Under the pieces are notes generated by a model. That model made no database searches and had not been told where the DNA came from. It saw nothing but the letters and a program-made list of their open reading frames with translations. Position numbers and translations under genes: made by a program. A stretch of 64,000 nucleotides of DNA from Ramicandelaber brevisporus (Eukaryota; Kickxellomycota; Ramicandelaberales; Ramicandelaberaceae), in contig MU602668.1 in assembly GCA_025201865.1 (NCBI GenBank), positions 38,571 through 102,570 of the forward strand. The letters are read 5' to 3'. Of the stretch, positions 19,702-28,966 are shown piece after piece (the stretch's first letter is position 1; each line of letters begins with the position of its first letter).

Positions 19702-20826
19702 ATGGCACGATTCAACGTTCTCTTCGTGCTAGTGTTGCTGCTATCACTTGCATTCCAGGTCTCCGCAGTTCCTTCTCCGGAACCATCTCCAGAACCATCC
19801 CCGCATCCTTCACCAGCACCAGCTCCAGCACCAGCACCAGCACCACGTCCATTCATCAAGAAATTGGGCAGAGGTCTGAAGAACAAGTTCAAAAAGATTG
19901 GCCGTGGAATTGGCAAAGTCGCAAAGGGTGTCGTCAAAGTAGCAAAGACAGTTGGTCGTGGTGTGGCCAAAGTTGCCAACGGCCCAATTGGCAAAATCAT
20001 TGGTGGCGCTTTAGTGGCCGCCTCGATGCTCACTCCGGCCGGTGCGGCAGTTGGCGCAGGCTTAATGGCCGTAAAGGCTGCCAAGGCTGCAGCGCTAGCC
20101 AAGAAGGCAATTGTGGCTGTTAAAAAGGTAAAGAAGGTAAAGTCAGTCGTGGACAAGGTGCGCACTGGCATTCGAACCGTCAAAGATATCCGGAAGGGCG
20201 GATTCAAGGCTGCGCTGGGATCAGTTGCGCGCGGCGTGATTTCGCGGACGCCGCTTGCTGGAGTGGCTGCGAAGGCTGAAATGGCATTCCAAACAGCAAA
20301 GAGCATCAAACAGAACGGTATTAAGGGAACGCTGAAGGGCATGGCACAGGGTGCAATTAAAGGTGGACTGAGCAATCTGGGCAACCTTGCCAAGGGCGGA
20401 TTGAAGAATATCAATGTTGGCGGAATGCTCAAGAAGGGCGGACTTAAAGCAGCATCCGGTGCTCTTAAATCAACAGCAAGACAGCTAGCCAAAGGTGGAG
20501 CGAAGGCATTTGTTACTGGAGCCAAGGCTTCGATTGCCGGATCAGAGGTCGGTGCGGCTGTTGGTCAGATGCGTGGATTTGGCAAACAGGCAAGAACTGC
20601 AATCAAATCCACATTTGGCAAAGGCAATGGGTTCGGCAAAATGATGAAGGGAGCTGTTCGTGGAGCAGTCAAAGACTCGCCTATTGGAAACGTCATGTCT
20701 CAGGCCAAGAGTGTACGCAACGATGTGCGCGCAGCAGTCGGCAACATCAAAAAGTCTGGCAAAGGCATTACACTTCGGTCATTTGCAAGCCAGTTCAGCA
20801 AAGGTCGCGGTGGACGTCGTCCATAA
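19702..20826 (+). CDS. Secreted, highly cationic Lys/Gly/Ala-rich protein
   Basis: A 374-residue protein with a clear signal peptide (basic start, then VLFVLVLLLSLAFQVSAV, cleavage likely after VSA). A proline-rich spacer of PSPEPSPEP and APAPAP type follows (~24-49). The mature part is extraordinarily rich in Lys, Gly and Ala with few acidic residues. Residues ~50-90 carry short helical units (KKLGRGLKNKFKKIGRGIGK; VAKGVVKVAKTVGRGVAKVA) with the amphipathic Lys/hydrophobic spacing of linear membrane-active peptides. A hydrophobic stretch, IIGGALVAASML, comes next, then further degenerate basic repeats of GxxKGxxKG type, ending RGGRRP. No cysteines are present. No known family is recognised. 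A membrane-active or nucleic-acid/polysaccharide-binding secreted role is inference. Confidence 0.75.
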   Translation: MARFNVLFVLVLLLSLAFQVSAVPSPEPSPEPSPHPSPAPAPAPAPAPRPFIKKLGRGLKNKFKKIGRGIGKVAKGVVKVAKTVGRGVAKVANGPIGKIIGGALVAASMLTPAGAAVGAGLMAVKAAKAAALAKKAIVAVKKVKKVKSVVDKVRTGIRTVKDIRKGGFKAALGSVARGVISRTPLAGVAAKAEMAFQTAKSIKQNGIKGTLKGMAQGAIKGGLSNLGNLAKGGLKNINVGGMLKKGGLKAASGALKSTARQLAKGGAKAFVTGAKASIAGSEVGAAVGQMRGFGKQARTAIKSTFGKGNGFGKMMKGAVRGAVKDSPIGNVMSQAKSVRNDVRAAVGNIKKSGKGITLRSFASQFSKGRGGRRP

Positions 20827-20911
20827 ATTAAACATTCAAAACGCATAAACGCACACTTACTCACATTCACACTCACACATGCATACACACTGTTACTATC
20901 AACATCATCAA

Positions 20912-20942
20912 CATCAACATCATCATCATCATCATCATCATT
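20912..20942. repeat. (ATC)n microsatellite
   Basis: A trinucleotide run in the 3' flank of the cationic protein gene, in the short spacer shared with the HSF-like gene. Confidence 0.85.
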
Positions 20943-21051
20943 TGCATACTTTTCACATTGCATTCTTATCCTTTTTTGCTAACTCTTTTCCCCCCTTTTA
21001 ATTTGAAAATGCGAGACTTTATTCTTTAAGTGTTTGATTGTTAAGTGTAAC

Positions 21052-21819
21052 TTATTTATCGCGGTTACTGGACAAGGGCGAGTTGAGTATGTAGCTTAAG
21101 CTCATTTTGTATGGTCGCCTGTATATCTGTGCCGATGATTCACTTATTTGAGATGATACTGTCGATGCTGGGAGGGCAGTTGATGTGGATGAAGGTGCTG
21201 GTGTTTGCAGTGCTACAGCTGGAGCGGCATTGACCGGATTGCGATCAATTTCGCGAGCTGCATTACTGTACGACACTGCTGATTTCCGAAGCACAGGTTT
21301 GCTGGGATATCTGAACAGGCGTGGAGAAACAGAAGGCGAGTCTGGCTCGGTTGTTGATGGTAGTGGCGATGACGGCGGTGATGACGATGCTTGATGAGCT
21401 CTTCTCGCTGTCTTCGTCTTGGACCAAATCATCCGTGGTACGTCTTTCCATACTGTCGCACCTCGATAAAAATGCACATGAAACCACACACGTGACTTCC
21501 CTGAGAACAATGTGCCACTTGGAATCTCAAATACTGGAAGTGTTTGTGGATCGATAGAATGGAAGTTGTAAGCACAGAGCTGGCGACGAAGGGAACTATA
21601 CGAGCCCATTGCCAGACCGCGGCTAACCTTGGGAATATCAATAGCGTCTCCAGAGCCTGACGAGGAGGCTGCACTGATGAGGATGGTGTCGAGATGGTCG
21701 ATATCTGGGATGAGAATGAAACGGCCACTAGTGCTGAATCTGATTACAGTTGGCATCCAGTTCGACACCATTTCGTACAGCGTGTGATGAAATGAGTTTC
21801 CTTGTGTACGTGGCAGCAT
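21052..21819 (-). CDS. Divergent minimal HSF-like DNA-binding protein (paralogue 1)
   Basis: A 255-residue protein. The first ~140 residues resemble a heat-shock-factor DNA-binding domain: FHHTLYEMVSNW, GRFILIPDIDHL, a recognition-helix-like YSSLRRQLCAYNF, and a wing/last-helix segment, WFHVHFYRG, corresponding to HPxFxRG of HSFs. The remainder is Ser/Pro/Ala-rich and lacks the coiled coil. The C-terminus has KMSLSYILNSPL, conserved in the paralogue at 44310-45008. Together they define a small two-member family in this window. Transcriptional regulation is likely; targets are unknown. Confidence 0.7.
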   Translation of the reverse strand: MLPRTQGNSFHHTLYEMVSNWMPTVIRFSTSGRFILIPDIDHLDTILISAASSSGSGDAIDIPKVSRGLAMGSYSSLRRQLCAYNFHSIDPQTLPVFEIPSGTLFSGKSRVWFHVHFYRGATVWKDVPRMIWSKTKTARRAHQASSSPPSSPLPSTTEPDSPSVSPRLFRYPSKPVLRKSAVSYSNAAREIDRNPVNAAPAVALQTPAPSSTSTALPASTVSSQISESSAQIYRRPYKMSLSYILNSPLSSNRDK

Positions 21820-22457
21820 ATTTGGCTTGAAGTGGATTCACTGTGGATAGGTAAATGTGCTGCAGAGAAGACGATGCGGATGAAAACTGGACCGAATGTC
21901 AGAAACTATGTATGAAAAAAACAACAACAACAAGGTCAGCTTCGGGTCGATTATGTTATAAGCGTTATCCGGAAGATGTTCCAATCACACTATTGTGCTC
22001 TCTATCAAACTGAGATAGAAATGCGAGGATAAAAATGCTTCACTTGCCGCAGAAAAGCCTTCTTGGCGCAAACCCACAAATAGACCTCTGCGGCACGCAC
22101 ATCTCGCTTAGCAATTGACTTGGGAACAGTTGACACGTCCAATCAATCAGGATGCTTGCGTAAATACGATTACCAAAGCTGCTTTGTCACCGATGAGATG
22201 TGCATATGTTTTTTTTTGTTTTGCTTCAAGTGCATGCTTGGCACAGCACAGAACTGATTATCGCAGATTCCGTAACGATGAAGTCACTCTCCGACTAGAA
22301 GATATTTTCGGAGGATAATCATAGTCGTGGTTGAGCGCATTTTCAACATCAGCTACGTCACCGGACAACAGAAATGCCTCACCTTTGAGATAGAGGTATC
22401 ATGTAACAAAAAAAAGAGATGAATTGTTTTTCAATAGTTACTATTATGTTGCTACTA
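21820..22457. other. Intergenic region, no gene recognised
   Basis: 638 bp upstream of the HSF-like gene and downstream of the small membrane-protein gene. Only short frames without ATG or protein-like composition are seen. Confidence 0.45.
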
Positions 22458-22877
22458 TCAACGTTGCAGGTGTTGATTATCATATCCGCCATGAAACGGT
22501 CCTCTTCCGCTGTATCTCGCGCTCATACCTTTTGACCCGCTGCTTTGTGCATACATTCCACTTGAAGCGCCGCTCCTTCTCTTTGTGTCCAAATTGTCCA
22601 TCTCGATATCATCATCGTCTTCGCCATCGTCATCGTAATCACCAGTCGAGAACGCGCTGTGTCCTCTCCTGGTATAATGTAGCCGCTCGTGTCTTGAGCG
22701 AGAATACGTGTCACCCGCAGAGAATCTGCCCAGCCCGATCTGCCGCAACAAAACCTGGCCCAGACGAGTGCCGTAGAGAAGACACCACAGAATGCTCAGT
22801 AGAAGCAGCGACAGCAGACCCAGGAAGAGGTACAGAAGCGCGCGTTCTTCTTCAGCGTTTGCTTTCGAGTTGGTCAT
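22458..22877 (-). CDS. Small single-pass membrane protein, unknown
   Basis: A 139-residue protein. Residues ~11-35 form one strongly hydrophobic helix (LLYLFLGLLSLLLLSILWCLLY). The rest is soluble and low-complexity, with an acidic DDDGEDDDDIEMDNLD stretch, then Ser/Gly/Arg/Tyr-rich sequence. There is no signal-peptide cleavage pattern, so a tail-out or tail-in single-span protein is likely. Family not recognised. The start is the ATG at 22877; the frame continues upstream without better starts. Confidence 0.55.
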   Translation of the reverse strand: MTNSKANAEEERALLYLFLGLLSLLLLSILWCLLYGTRLGQVLLRQIGLGRFSAGDTYSRSRHERLHYTRRGHSAFSTGDYDDDGEDDDDIEMDNLDTKRRSGASSGMYAQSSGSKGMSARYSGRGPFHGGYDNQHLQR

Positions 22878-23513
22878 CTTGGCCAATCCGTTTAGATCAA
22901 GGTAGATTTTATGAACTGGAACAAAAGTTTGCAATCCACCGAACAGATTGTGTTGACAACTGTGCAGCTTTCCGAGAACTCTATTACATGAACCTTAGGT
23001 TAGAATACCAACAGTCAATCCGAATCTATATTTAGCTGGTATTGTTATGTGTGCTTTAAGTGATCCTTCTCATACACTCTCATCCTTGCTTTCGAATGCA
23101 ATAGTGGTGGTGGTGGTGGTGGTAGTGGCGACAGAGGCAGTGATAGCGATAGCGGCGACAACATCTTGCAAGATATACTGCTTTCTCAGTCTTCATATAT
23201 TGTGTGTGTGTGTTGGCTTCCAGTGTTTCATCTTGTTCCAATCTTGTTCCAATCTTGTCCCCCAATCCATCCTTCCATCCACTCTTTAACAGCAACACTC
23301 ACACTCTGAAACAGTCCTATTTATTGCCCTCGGCACTGCCGCATCACTCTCGCACATTTGCATCCATCGTGCTCACTTTTACAACCTTCACTCCTGCCCT
23401 CTTTCTCCATCAAAGCCCCATTCTTCCCCTGTCTCGAAAACACATACATACACATACATACGCACATACATACATACGCACATACACACACAAATATCGA
23501 GTTCGTTCCTATC
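22878..23513. other. Intergenic region with simple repeats
   Basis: A divergent promoter region of 636 bp. It holds a (GGT)n run at 23105-23125, GT-rich sequence near 23200, a direct repeat of TCTTGTTCCAA at 23230-23255, and an (ACATAC)n array at 23440-23493 close to the downstream start. Confidence 0.6.
23440..23493. repeat. (ACATAC)n simple repeat
   Basis: An imperfect CA/CATA array ending about 20 bp before the ATG of the secreted protein gene, so it lies in the 5' leader. Confidence 0.85.
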
Positions 23514-23927
23514 ATGAAAGCTATCCTCTTGACTAGCCTCGCTCTCTTGTCGGTTGTTGGCCCACAGCTCGCAGCTGCCAAGGCTCGCTTCGAGTTCCAG
23601 CTTCCACCATCCACCGACTCCTTTGTATTTGAACTCACTGACCCCACACTTATTAACCGCGCTCGTAGCATTCTTAACGGCACCACTGAGGACACTCAGC
23701 ACGTGTACGGCAAAATTGTCAAGTACAAGCAAAAGTACAATGAGCAATGGAGCTTCCACTTGGATCCAGACACGGTCAAGTTCTTCGACATGTCAACGGA
23801 AGTGTGTGATAGCAGCATCGAGTATTTGGAAATGCACCTCGGCGAAGCATGTGGTGCATTCTTACCAGACTGCAACTGGTGTCCCTGGTCCAGCACACTT
23901 ATCAAAGAAGTCACTTCACTAGACTGA
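23514..23927 (+). CDS. Small secreted protein, BP74-like
   Basis: A 137-residue protein with an N-terminal signal peptide (MKAILLTSLALLSVVGPQLAAA). The ~115-residue mature domain runs FVFELTDPTLINRARSILNG, HVYGKIVKYKQKYN, WSFHLDPDTVKFFD, EVCDSSIEYLEMHL and ends FLPDCNWCPWSS. This series matches, from memory, the domain of Dictyostelium calmodulin-binding protein BP74 and its relatives in bacteria and fungi. Biochemical function of the fungal members is not established. Four Cys in the last 45 residues could form disulfides. Confidence 0.65.
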   Translation: MKAILLTSLALLSVVGPQLAAAKARFEFQLPPSTDSFVFELTDPTLINRARSILNGTTEDTQHVYGKIVKYKQKYNEQWSFHLDPDTVKFFDMSTEVCDSSIEYLEMHLGEACGAFLPDCNWCPWSSTLIKEVTSLD

Positions 23928-24010
23928 AGGACTAAAAAAAAAACAAAGACTGATTGCCTACTTTGTGATTAAACTGCATCTATTTTAAATTCAACTCTAA
24001 TGATGAACAT

Positions 24011-26401
24011 TTATTTATTGGTGAGGTTGCTGAGATACTTGGGCGATGCCTTCGGAATCCAAGAGGCCTGGACAGCAGATACACCTCTCACGTACAACTT
24101 GGATGTAAACACAACTTGGTCATACATAATTGCTTCCACTTTCCGTCCGTGCATGACTGAACTTGGATGAATTGCCACTGTATGCGATCCAATCAGTGTC
24201 CGATATGATCCGTCGGGCTGCAGCAGTGCCGTGTTTCCAAAGTATCCACTCAGGAAACACTGCAAAACCACGTCGTAATTCGAGCCACACGTCAATGCAT
24301 CAATGTCGAAACCGAGACGAGTGCAGTGCTGGCGAAGCTGTTTGCGAACGTCCATAACATGGCGCATACCGCGACCGTTGACAAAATGGTCGCGACACCA
24401 TTGAGGATCACCATTAGCGGCGAGGTATGCGAGAAGCATGTTGCGAAAAGTGAGATGGTCGCCATCGCGTGAGACGAATTGACGGCGGATGTCGGCACTC
24501 TGGTCTCGTTTGTCAGGCGGCGAGAAGAAGAGTGTGTCAACAGATAATAACGAGATGATGTCGATGACTTCGGCTGTGCACTTGAGTTCGCGAGATGTGT
24601 AGATGACCTTGGCGAGTGGTGGCTCGAGAGGGAATTCGCTCATCCACAAGCCGAGTTCATTGATGCGACCACTATCGCTCAGTGCACCAAGAGACAGCAA
24701 CTGCTCAAGAGCGCGCATCAACGAGGTGCGAGATGGTGGATCCATAAAATCGAATGCCTGGATATTTGTCACACCGGCTGCCAGCAGCTGCAGGGTTGCC
24801 ATTGCCAGGTTACACCGCTTGATCTCCGGAATTGTGTCCTCTATGAGTGAGTCAAAGCCATCTTCTGTGTACAATCGATAGCAAATGCCAGGCGCTTCAC
24901 GGCCAGCACGACCAGTGCGCTGCCGAGCAGATGACTTGGAGATTGGCTCAACCAACAGAGACTCGATACCAGCACGAGCCTTGTAATCGCGCATCTTGTG
25001 AACACCAGTGTCAACGACATATCGAACACCGGGGATCGTGATACTGGTTTCAGCAATATTTGTGGCGAGAATAACCTTGCGAGTAAACCTGTCTGGGGCT
25101 GGCTGGAACACTTTGGCTTGTTGAGCTGGCGGCAGTGCTGCGAAGATTGGGCAAACTAACAGCTTTCGTAGATATGGATGCGTGTCACCAGTGGCATCCT
25201 CGGGCAAGTCGTTTGTCACATTCACGGCTACTGCTGTGTTGGCATTGTCTTCATTTTCATCAACACTCGTGCCGTGACCAGCTGCAACGTGACCGGATGG
25301 ATTCATCACAGCTTCAATTTGCGCATTTTGATCTTTGATCAGTTTCTCCAAATTCTCAATCTCATCCTGTCCAGACAAAAACACCAGAATGTCACCCATT
25401 GGCTGTTCCAAATGAATCTGGAAAGTAGTAACCAAGGCTGCATCCACGTAATCAGCCTGTTCCTTGAATGTGTTATAAATTTTAACTGGGAACTGTCTTC
25501 CCGCAATGTATAGAATCTTTGCACCACCAAAATACTCACTAAACCGCTCGGCATCCAGCGTTGCAGACATGATAATCAGCTTCAGTGGACCTGCTAATTG
25601 CGCAGCTTGAGATGATTTGGCATCTTCAATAGTTAGAGGATTGGCACGTTTCCGCTGAATATCTTTGAGCATTCCAAATAGAATGTCTGTACGCAATGTT
25701 CGTTCGTGAGCTTCATCCAACACAATGCAGCTATACTTTGTAAGCAGTTTGTCTGACAGAATTTCACGAAGCAGCATACCATCTGTGACAAACTTCAGGT
25801 CGGTTTGAGCTGGATTCGACATGTCATCAAAACGAACAGTGTAGCCAACCACGCTTCCCAATGGACATCCCAGCTCTTCTGATACACGCTTCGCAATACT
25901 GGTGGCGGCGACTCGACGAGGCTGAGTGATTGCCACTGCACCTTTACGGTTCCATCGACCAATGATGCCAGATTCGTAGAGATACTGCGGGATCTGAGTC
26001 GTCTTACCCGAACCAGTCTCTGAAATGATCACGACGGTATCTTCAGATTTACATGTGGAAACGATGGTATCGCGTGCAGAGTAGATGGGGAGCTGTTTGC
26101 GTTGAGGCAAAAGTTCCTCCGCGCGTGCACGGTATCGACCTCCAGGACGTGGTGGTCCAGTGAATCGCTTTTCATTACTGCTGCTGTCTTTCCATGGCTG
26201 TTGCTGTTGTTGCTGCTGTTGCTGCTGCTGCTGTTGCTTCCTATGAGAGTGAGATTGGTCGAGATGTTTCTGCTTGTACTGCTTCTTAGGCGACTTGTCT
26301 GAAGAATGACCGCTCGTAATAGTCACTGCAGGCGTATCAAAGTCGTCGTCGTCACCAAACACAATCCTATTCTTGGTTGGAACAGCCACGATCGTCGCCA
26401 T
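24011..26401 (-). CDS. DHR2: DEAH-box RNA helicase, Dhr2/DHX33-like
   Basis: A 796-residue protein. A ~95-residue N-terminus with a Q-run is followed by a complete DEAH helicase: motif I GETGSGKTTQ-type (SETGSGKTTQIPQYL), Ia TQPRRVAA, II DEAH, III SAT, V ATNIAETSIT, VI QRTGRAGRE-type. HA2/winged-helix and OB-fold regions follow (PLEPPLAKVIY; NTALLQPDGSYRTL; VFTSKLYVRGVS). The short length and N-terminal LPIYSARD motif match yeast Dhr2 and human DHX33/DHX35 rather than the large spliceosomal DEAH proteins, so ribosome biogenesis is the likely role. The start is the ATG at 26401. Confidence 0.9.
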   Translation of the reverse strand: MATIVAVPTKNRIVFGDDDDFDTPAVTITSGHSSDKSPKKQYKQKHLDQSHSHRKQQQQQQQQQQQQQPWKDSSSNEKRFTGPPRPGGRYRARAEELLPQRKQLPIYSARDTIVSTCKSEDTVVIISETGSGKTTQIPQYLYESGIIGRWNRKGAVAITQPRRVAATSIAKRVSEELGCPLGSVVGYTVRFDDMSNPAQTDLKFVTDGMLLREILSDKLLTKYSCIVLDEAHERTLRTDILFGMLKDIQRKRANPLTIEDAKSSQAAQLAGPLKLIIMSATLDAERFSEYFGGAKILYIAGRQFPVKIYNTFKEQADYVDAALVTTFQIHLEQPMGDILVFLSGQDEIENLEKLIKDQNAQIEAVMNPSGHVAAGHGTSVDENEDNANTAVAVNVTNDLPEDATGDTHPYLRKLLVCPIFAALPPAQQAKVFQPAPDRFTRKVILATNIAETSITIPGVRYVVDTGVHKMRDYKARAGIESLLVEPISKSSARQRTGRAGREAPGICYRLYTEDGFDSLIEDTIPEIKRCNLAMATLQLLAAGVTNIQAFDFMDPPSRTSLMRALEQLLSLGALSDSGRINELGLWMSEFPLEPPLAKVIYTSRELKCTAEVIDIISLLSVDTLFFSPPDKRDQSADIRRQFVSRDGDHLTFRNMLLAYLAANGDPQWCRDHFVNGRGMRHVMDVRKQLRQHCTRLGFDIDALTCGSNYDVVLQCFLSGYFGNTALLQPDGSYRTLIGSHTVAIHPSSVMHGRKVEAIMYDQVVFTSKLYVRGVSAVQASWIPKASPKYLSNLTNK

Positions 26402-26610
26402 CTCTCTTTTTTTTCAATCGGCTTTTTCTTTTTCTTTTCTTTTTGAATTTATTTTCAAGCGAACTCAGAAATCATCCAGCGAGATTAGTACTAAACCATT
26501 GCAAAGTATGACTTGTATCGTTAAAAATAAAATGGGGAACGGGGGTAGGCTAAATAGACTAAAGTTAAGTTAAATGAGCAAATAGAAAAGTAAAGTAAAG
26601 TAGTAGTAAA

Positions 26611-28080
26611 TTACTCAAGTGGTTGATCCATACCGTGTGGAGTTGGATAGGAAGGGGTTTCATCAAACATAAACTTCTCAACAGCTGCAATCTTGTGCTC
26701 GGCTTCCTTTGCTGGCTCTGCGCCTTCAGCTGGCTTATAGTTGGCCAGGAACTTGCATCTCCATCCATCATCATTCTTGATGACATCAAAGAAGCGTGGC
26801 TTCCAAGTAACGCTCTCGGACTCACGAACACGGAGTGCTGCGCGCTGAGCCTCTTCAATCTTGGTCTTGGCAGAAGTGGCCAGATCCAAGTCGCGAGACT
26901 GAATGCCCTTGGTAACATGCTGCCACAGGCGTCTTGACTCGTACTTCTCCTGGTGCTCAAGAGGAAGAACAATCTTGGGCATCATTGTGGCAGACTTGGC
27001 ATCAAACAAGACATTCTTGCCAGTTGGGTAAATGGTCTTGTTGGTCGCATCGCCATTTGTAACGTTGGATGCAGTGCGCTTCTTGTCCTTCTTGGAAGAC
27101 TTCTTGCCATCGGGACTGGCACCACCGGCCGGAGCAGGAGTGCTGGAGCCGCTGCTGCTGGCACTGCCTCCGCCGCCAAACCATGAAGAGAAGCCACTGG
27201 CAATACCGCCGCCATTCGACTTTGACTTGGTAGATGGATCAATGTACTCAATGTTCATGTGGTCAGACCAGGTTCCACTGAGCTCAGCCACCGTCTCATT
27301 AGTAGCAATCTTCTTGATTTTGCCAGAGATTTCATTGTACTTTCCGCCAAAGATTGGTTTGGCATGGAATGTGACATCCAGTCTGTAGCCAGTCTTCTCG
27401 CAAGTAATGAATGCATGCTCTCCCAGCTCTAACAGCATCGTTCCAACCAGCACTCCACGTGCGTACATGTTTGGATATGAAATTTGATACTCTTCATTAT
27501 CGCGCGCTTCAAATGTAATTGTGGCTCCACCCTGCAGGTAAGTCATTACGCTGTTGAACTGGAAACGCGACTTTGGACGCAAGTCACCCTCAATAGAAAC
27601 GCGGTGTTCAGGGCAAGTGTAGTAATAGGCACTGACGGGCGGGTGATGAGAGACTTGCTCAGCAATATAGTAGGCATGAGAGCCATCATCAAACTGCCAT
27701 TTGCATCTGAAAAACTCACCCAGCACTGGATTATACGGCTTCTTTACGCCAACTGGGCGAATGTGCCATCCACTCAAATAGTACTTTGCTACTGACACAA
27801 ATCTCATCAATGGGTCGTCAACCTTCGATGCTGCAATCAACAAGTCTGGATGCGTCATAAAGTCGGTAACACGCTCAATGAACGAACGTGGCTCAAGGAC
27901 AAAGGTGGGGAAAGTGACACGAGACAGGTCCATATTGTTGCTGAACTGCTTGATCATACTGAGAACGATACTCTTGGACTCATCTCCAAGTGCTTCCTCG
28001 CTCACATCACTGCTGGAGGTGCTGCTGAACACATCTGGCACACCCAAAGAGGCCAGCGACTTTACTTCCGAACTTGACAT
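26611..28080 (-). CDS. Oxysterol-binding-protein-related lipid transfer protein (Osh4/Kes1-like)
   Basis: A 489-residue protein consisting of an ORD lipid-transfer domain without PH or ankyrin domains. The fingerprint EQVSHHPPVSAYYY is present, as is the region KPYNPVLGEFFRC, and SRRLWQHVTKGIQSRDLDLA near the end. These proteins exchange sterol and PI4P between membranes. Compared with Osh4 (~434 residues) there is a Gly/Ser/Ala-rich linker (~330-380) before the C-terminal part. The start is the ATG at 28080; further upstream codons in this frame lack ATG. Confidence 0.92.
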   Translation of the reverse strand: MSSSEVKSLASLGVPDVFSSTSSSDVSEEALGDESKSIVLSMIKQFSNNMDLSRVTFPTFVLEPRSFIERVTDFMTHPDLLIAASKVDDPLMRFVSVAKYYLSGWHIRPVGVKKPYNPVLGEFFRCKWQFDDGSHAYYIAEQVSHHPPVSAYYYTCPEHRVSIEGDLRPKSRFQFNSVMTYLQGGATITFEARDNEEYQISYPNMYARGVLVGTMLLELGEHAFITCEKTGYRLDVTFHAKPIFGGKYNEISGKIKKIATNETVAELSGTWSDHMNIEYIDPSTKSKSNGGGIASGFSSWFGGGGSASSSGSSTPAPAGGASPDGKKSSKKDKKRTASNVTNGDATNKTIYPTGKNVLFDAKSATMMPKIVLPLEHQEKYESRRLWQHVTKGIQSRDLDLATSAKTKIEEAQRAALRVRESESVTWKPRFFDVIKNDDGWRCKFLANYKPAEGAEPAKEAEHKIAAVEKFMFDETPSYPTPHGMDQPLE

Positions 28081-28966
28081 CGTGGAGGTGGGGAGTTGCT
28101 TGGTTAGCTGGTTTTGCAATAAGTGAGTGGAGCGAAAGAGAAAAAGAGAGAGATTGCGTGGTGGTTGTGGTGGTTGTGGTTGTGGTTGCGTGCACTCGGA
28201 ATGCGAGGAGAGCGGAGGAGGCAAGGGAAGTGAAGGACTAAGCTATGCGGTTGACAGGCGAGGCAGGAGAAGGAGAGTCGACTTGGCTTGACTTGACTTG
28301 GCTTGACGTGCTAGCTCACTCGGTCTTGCTAGTCAAACAAAAGGAAAAATAAAAGTGGAGGTCGTTTTTTTTTGCTGTTGTTGTTGTTGTGCGGGCGGGT
28401 TTGTCAAGCTTGGACCGGCAAAACGTTGGCCACTCGGCGACATTTATGCACAACAGGACAGGAAATGGTTCGATTTCTCTCTCTCTGACTCTGACTCTCT
28501 CATTCAGCAATAGAGATGTCTTCACGAGCATTGGCTGCAAAAGATGTTGCCAAAGAGAGGGCTGCATCCCTTTCAATAGCAGTTGGGGGCCGGGGGAGAA
28601 AGAGGAGGAGGAAAGGGAAGACAGTCTGCCTGCGTGCCTGCCTGCGTGCATGTTCGAGCTGTAATCCCTGCATACATTTCTCTTTGTCTTTTTCAGACTG
28701 AGAGGCATGTTCAGTGAACGCCGCACGTGCAGACAGATACAACATGTGCTGAGTGAGATTGTACACAAGCCACTGTCGCATCACACTGCTTGCATCTTCA
28801 CGAGTTTACGCAGCCACATCTATCAAAAATACAGAGAGAGAGTATAAAAAAGAAAATAAAAGAGAGATTAAAAGGAACAATTATATTAGATACAAAAACC
28901 AAAAGAGTGAAAAGGGTGAAGGACGAAGGGTGGAATGGAGGGGATTAGGGTTGAGTTGGTTGTTTA
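28081..28966. other. Long intergenic region, no gene recognised
   Basis: About 890 bp between the OSBP start and the Rds2-like stop. It includes a GGTTGT-type repeat at 28160-28190, a CTTGACTTGGCTTGA repeat at 28278-28310, CT-runs near 28480 and a short polypurine stretch at 28825-28930. Frames present are low-complexity shadows. Confidence 0.5.

Noticed and set aside
22115-22318. 67-codon frame in the intergenic region upstream of the HSF-like gene
   Set aside because: It starts without ATG, has no domain-like pattern and ends at random; not supported.
28316-28784. Frames of ~90-150 codons in the OSBP/Rds2 spacer
   Set aside because: Composed mainly of CT/GA repeats read as Ser/Leu; no support as genes.
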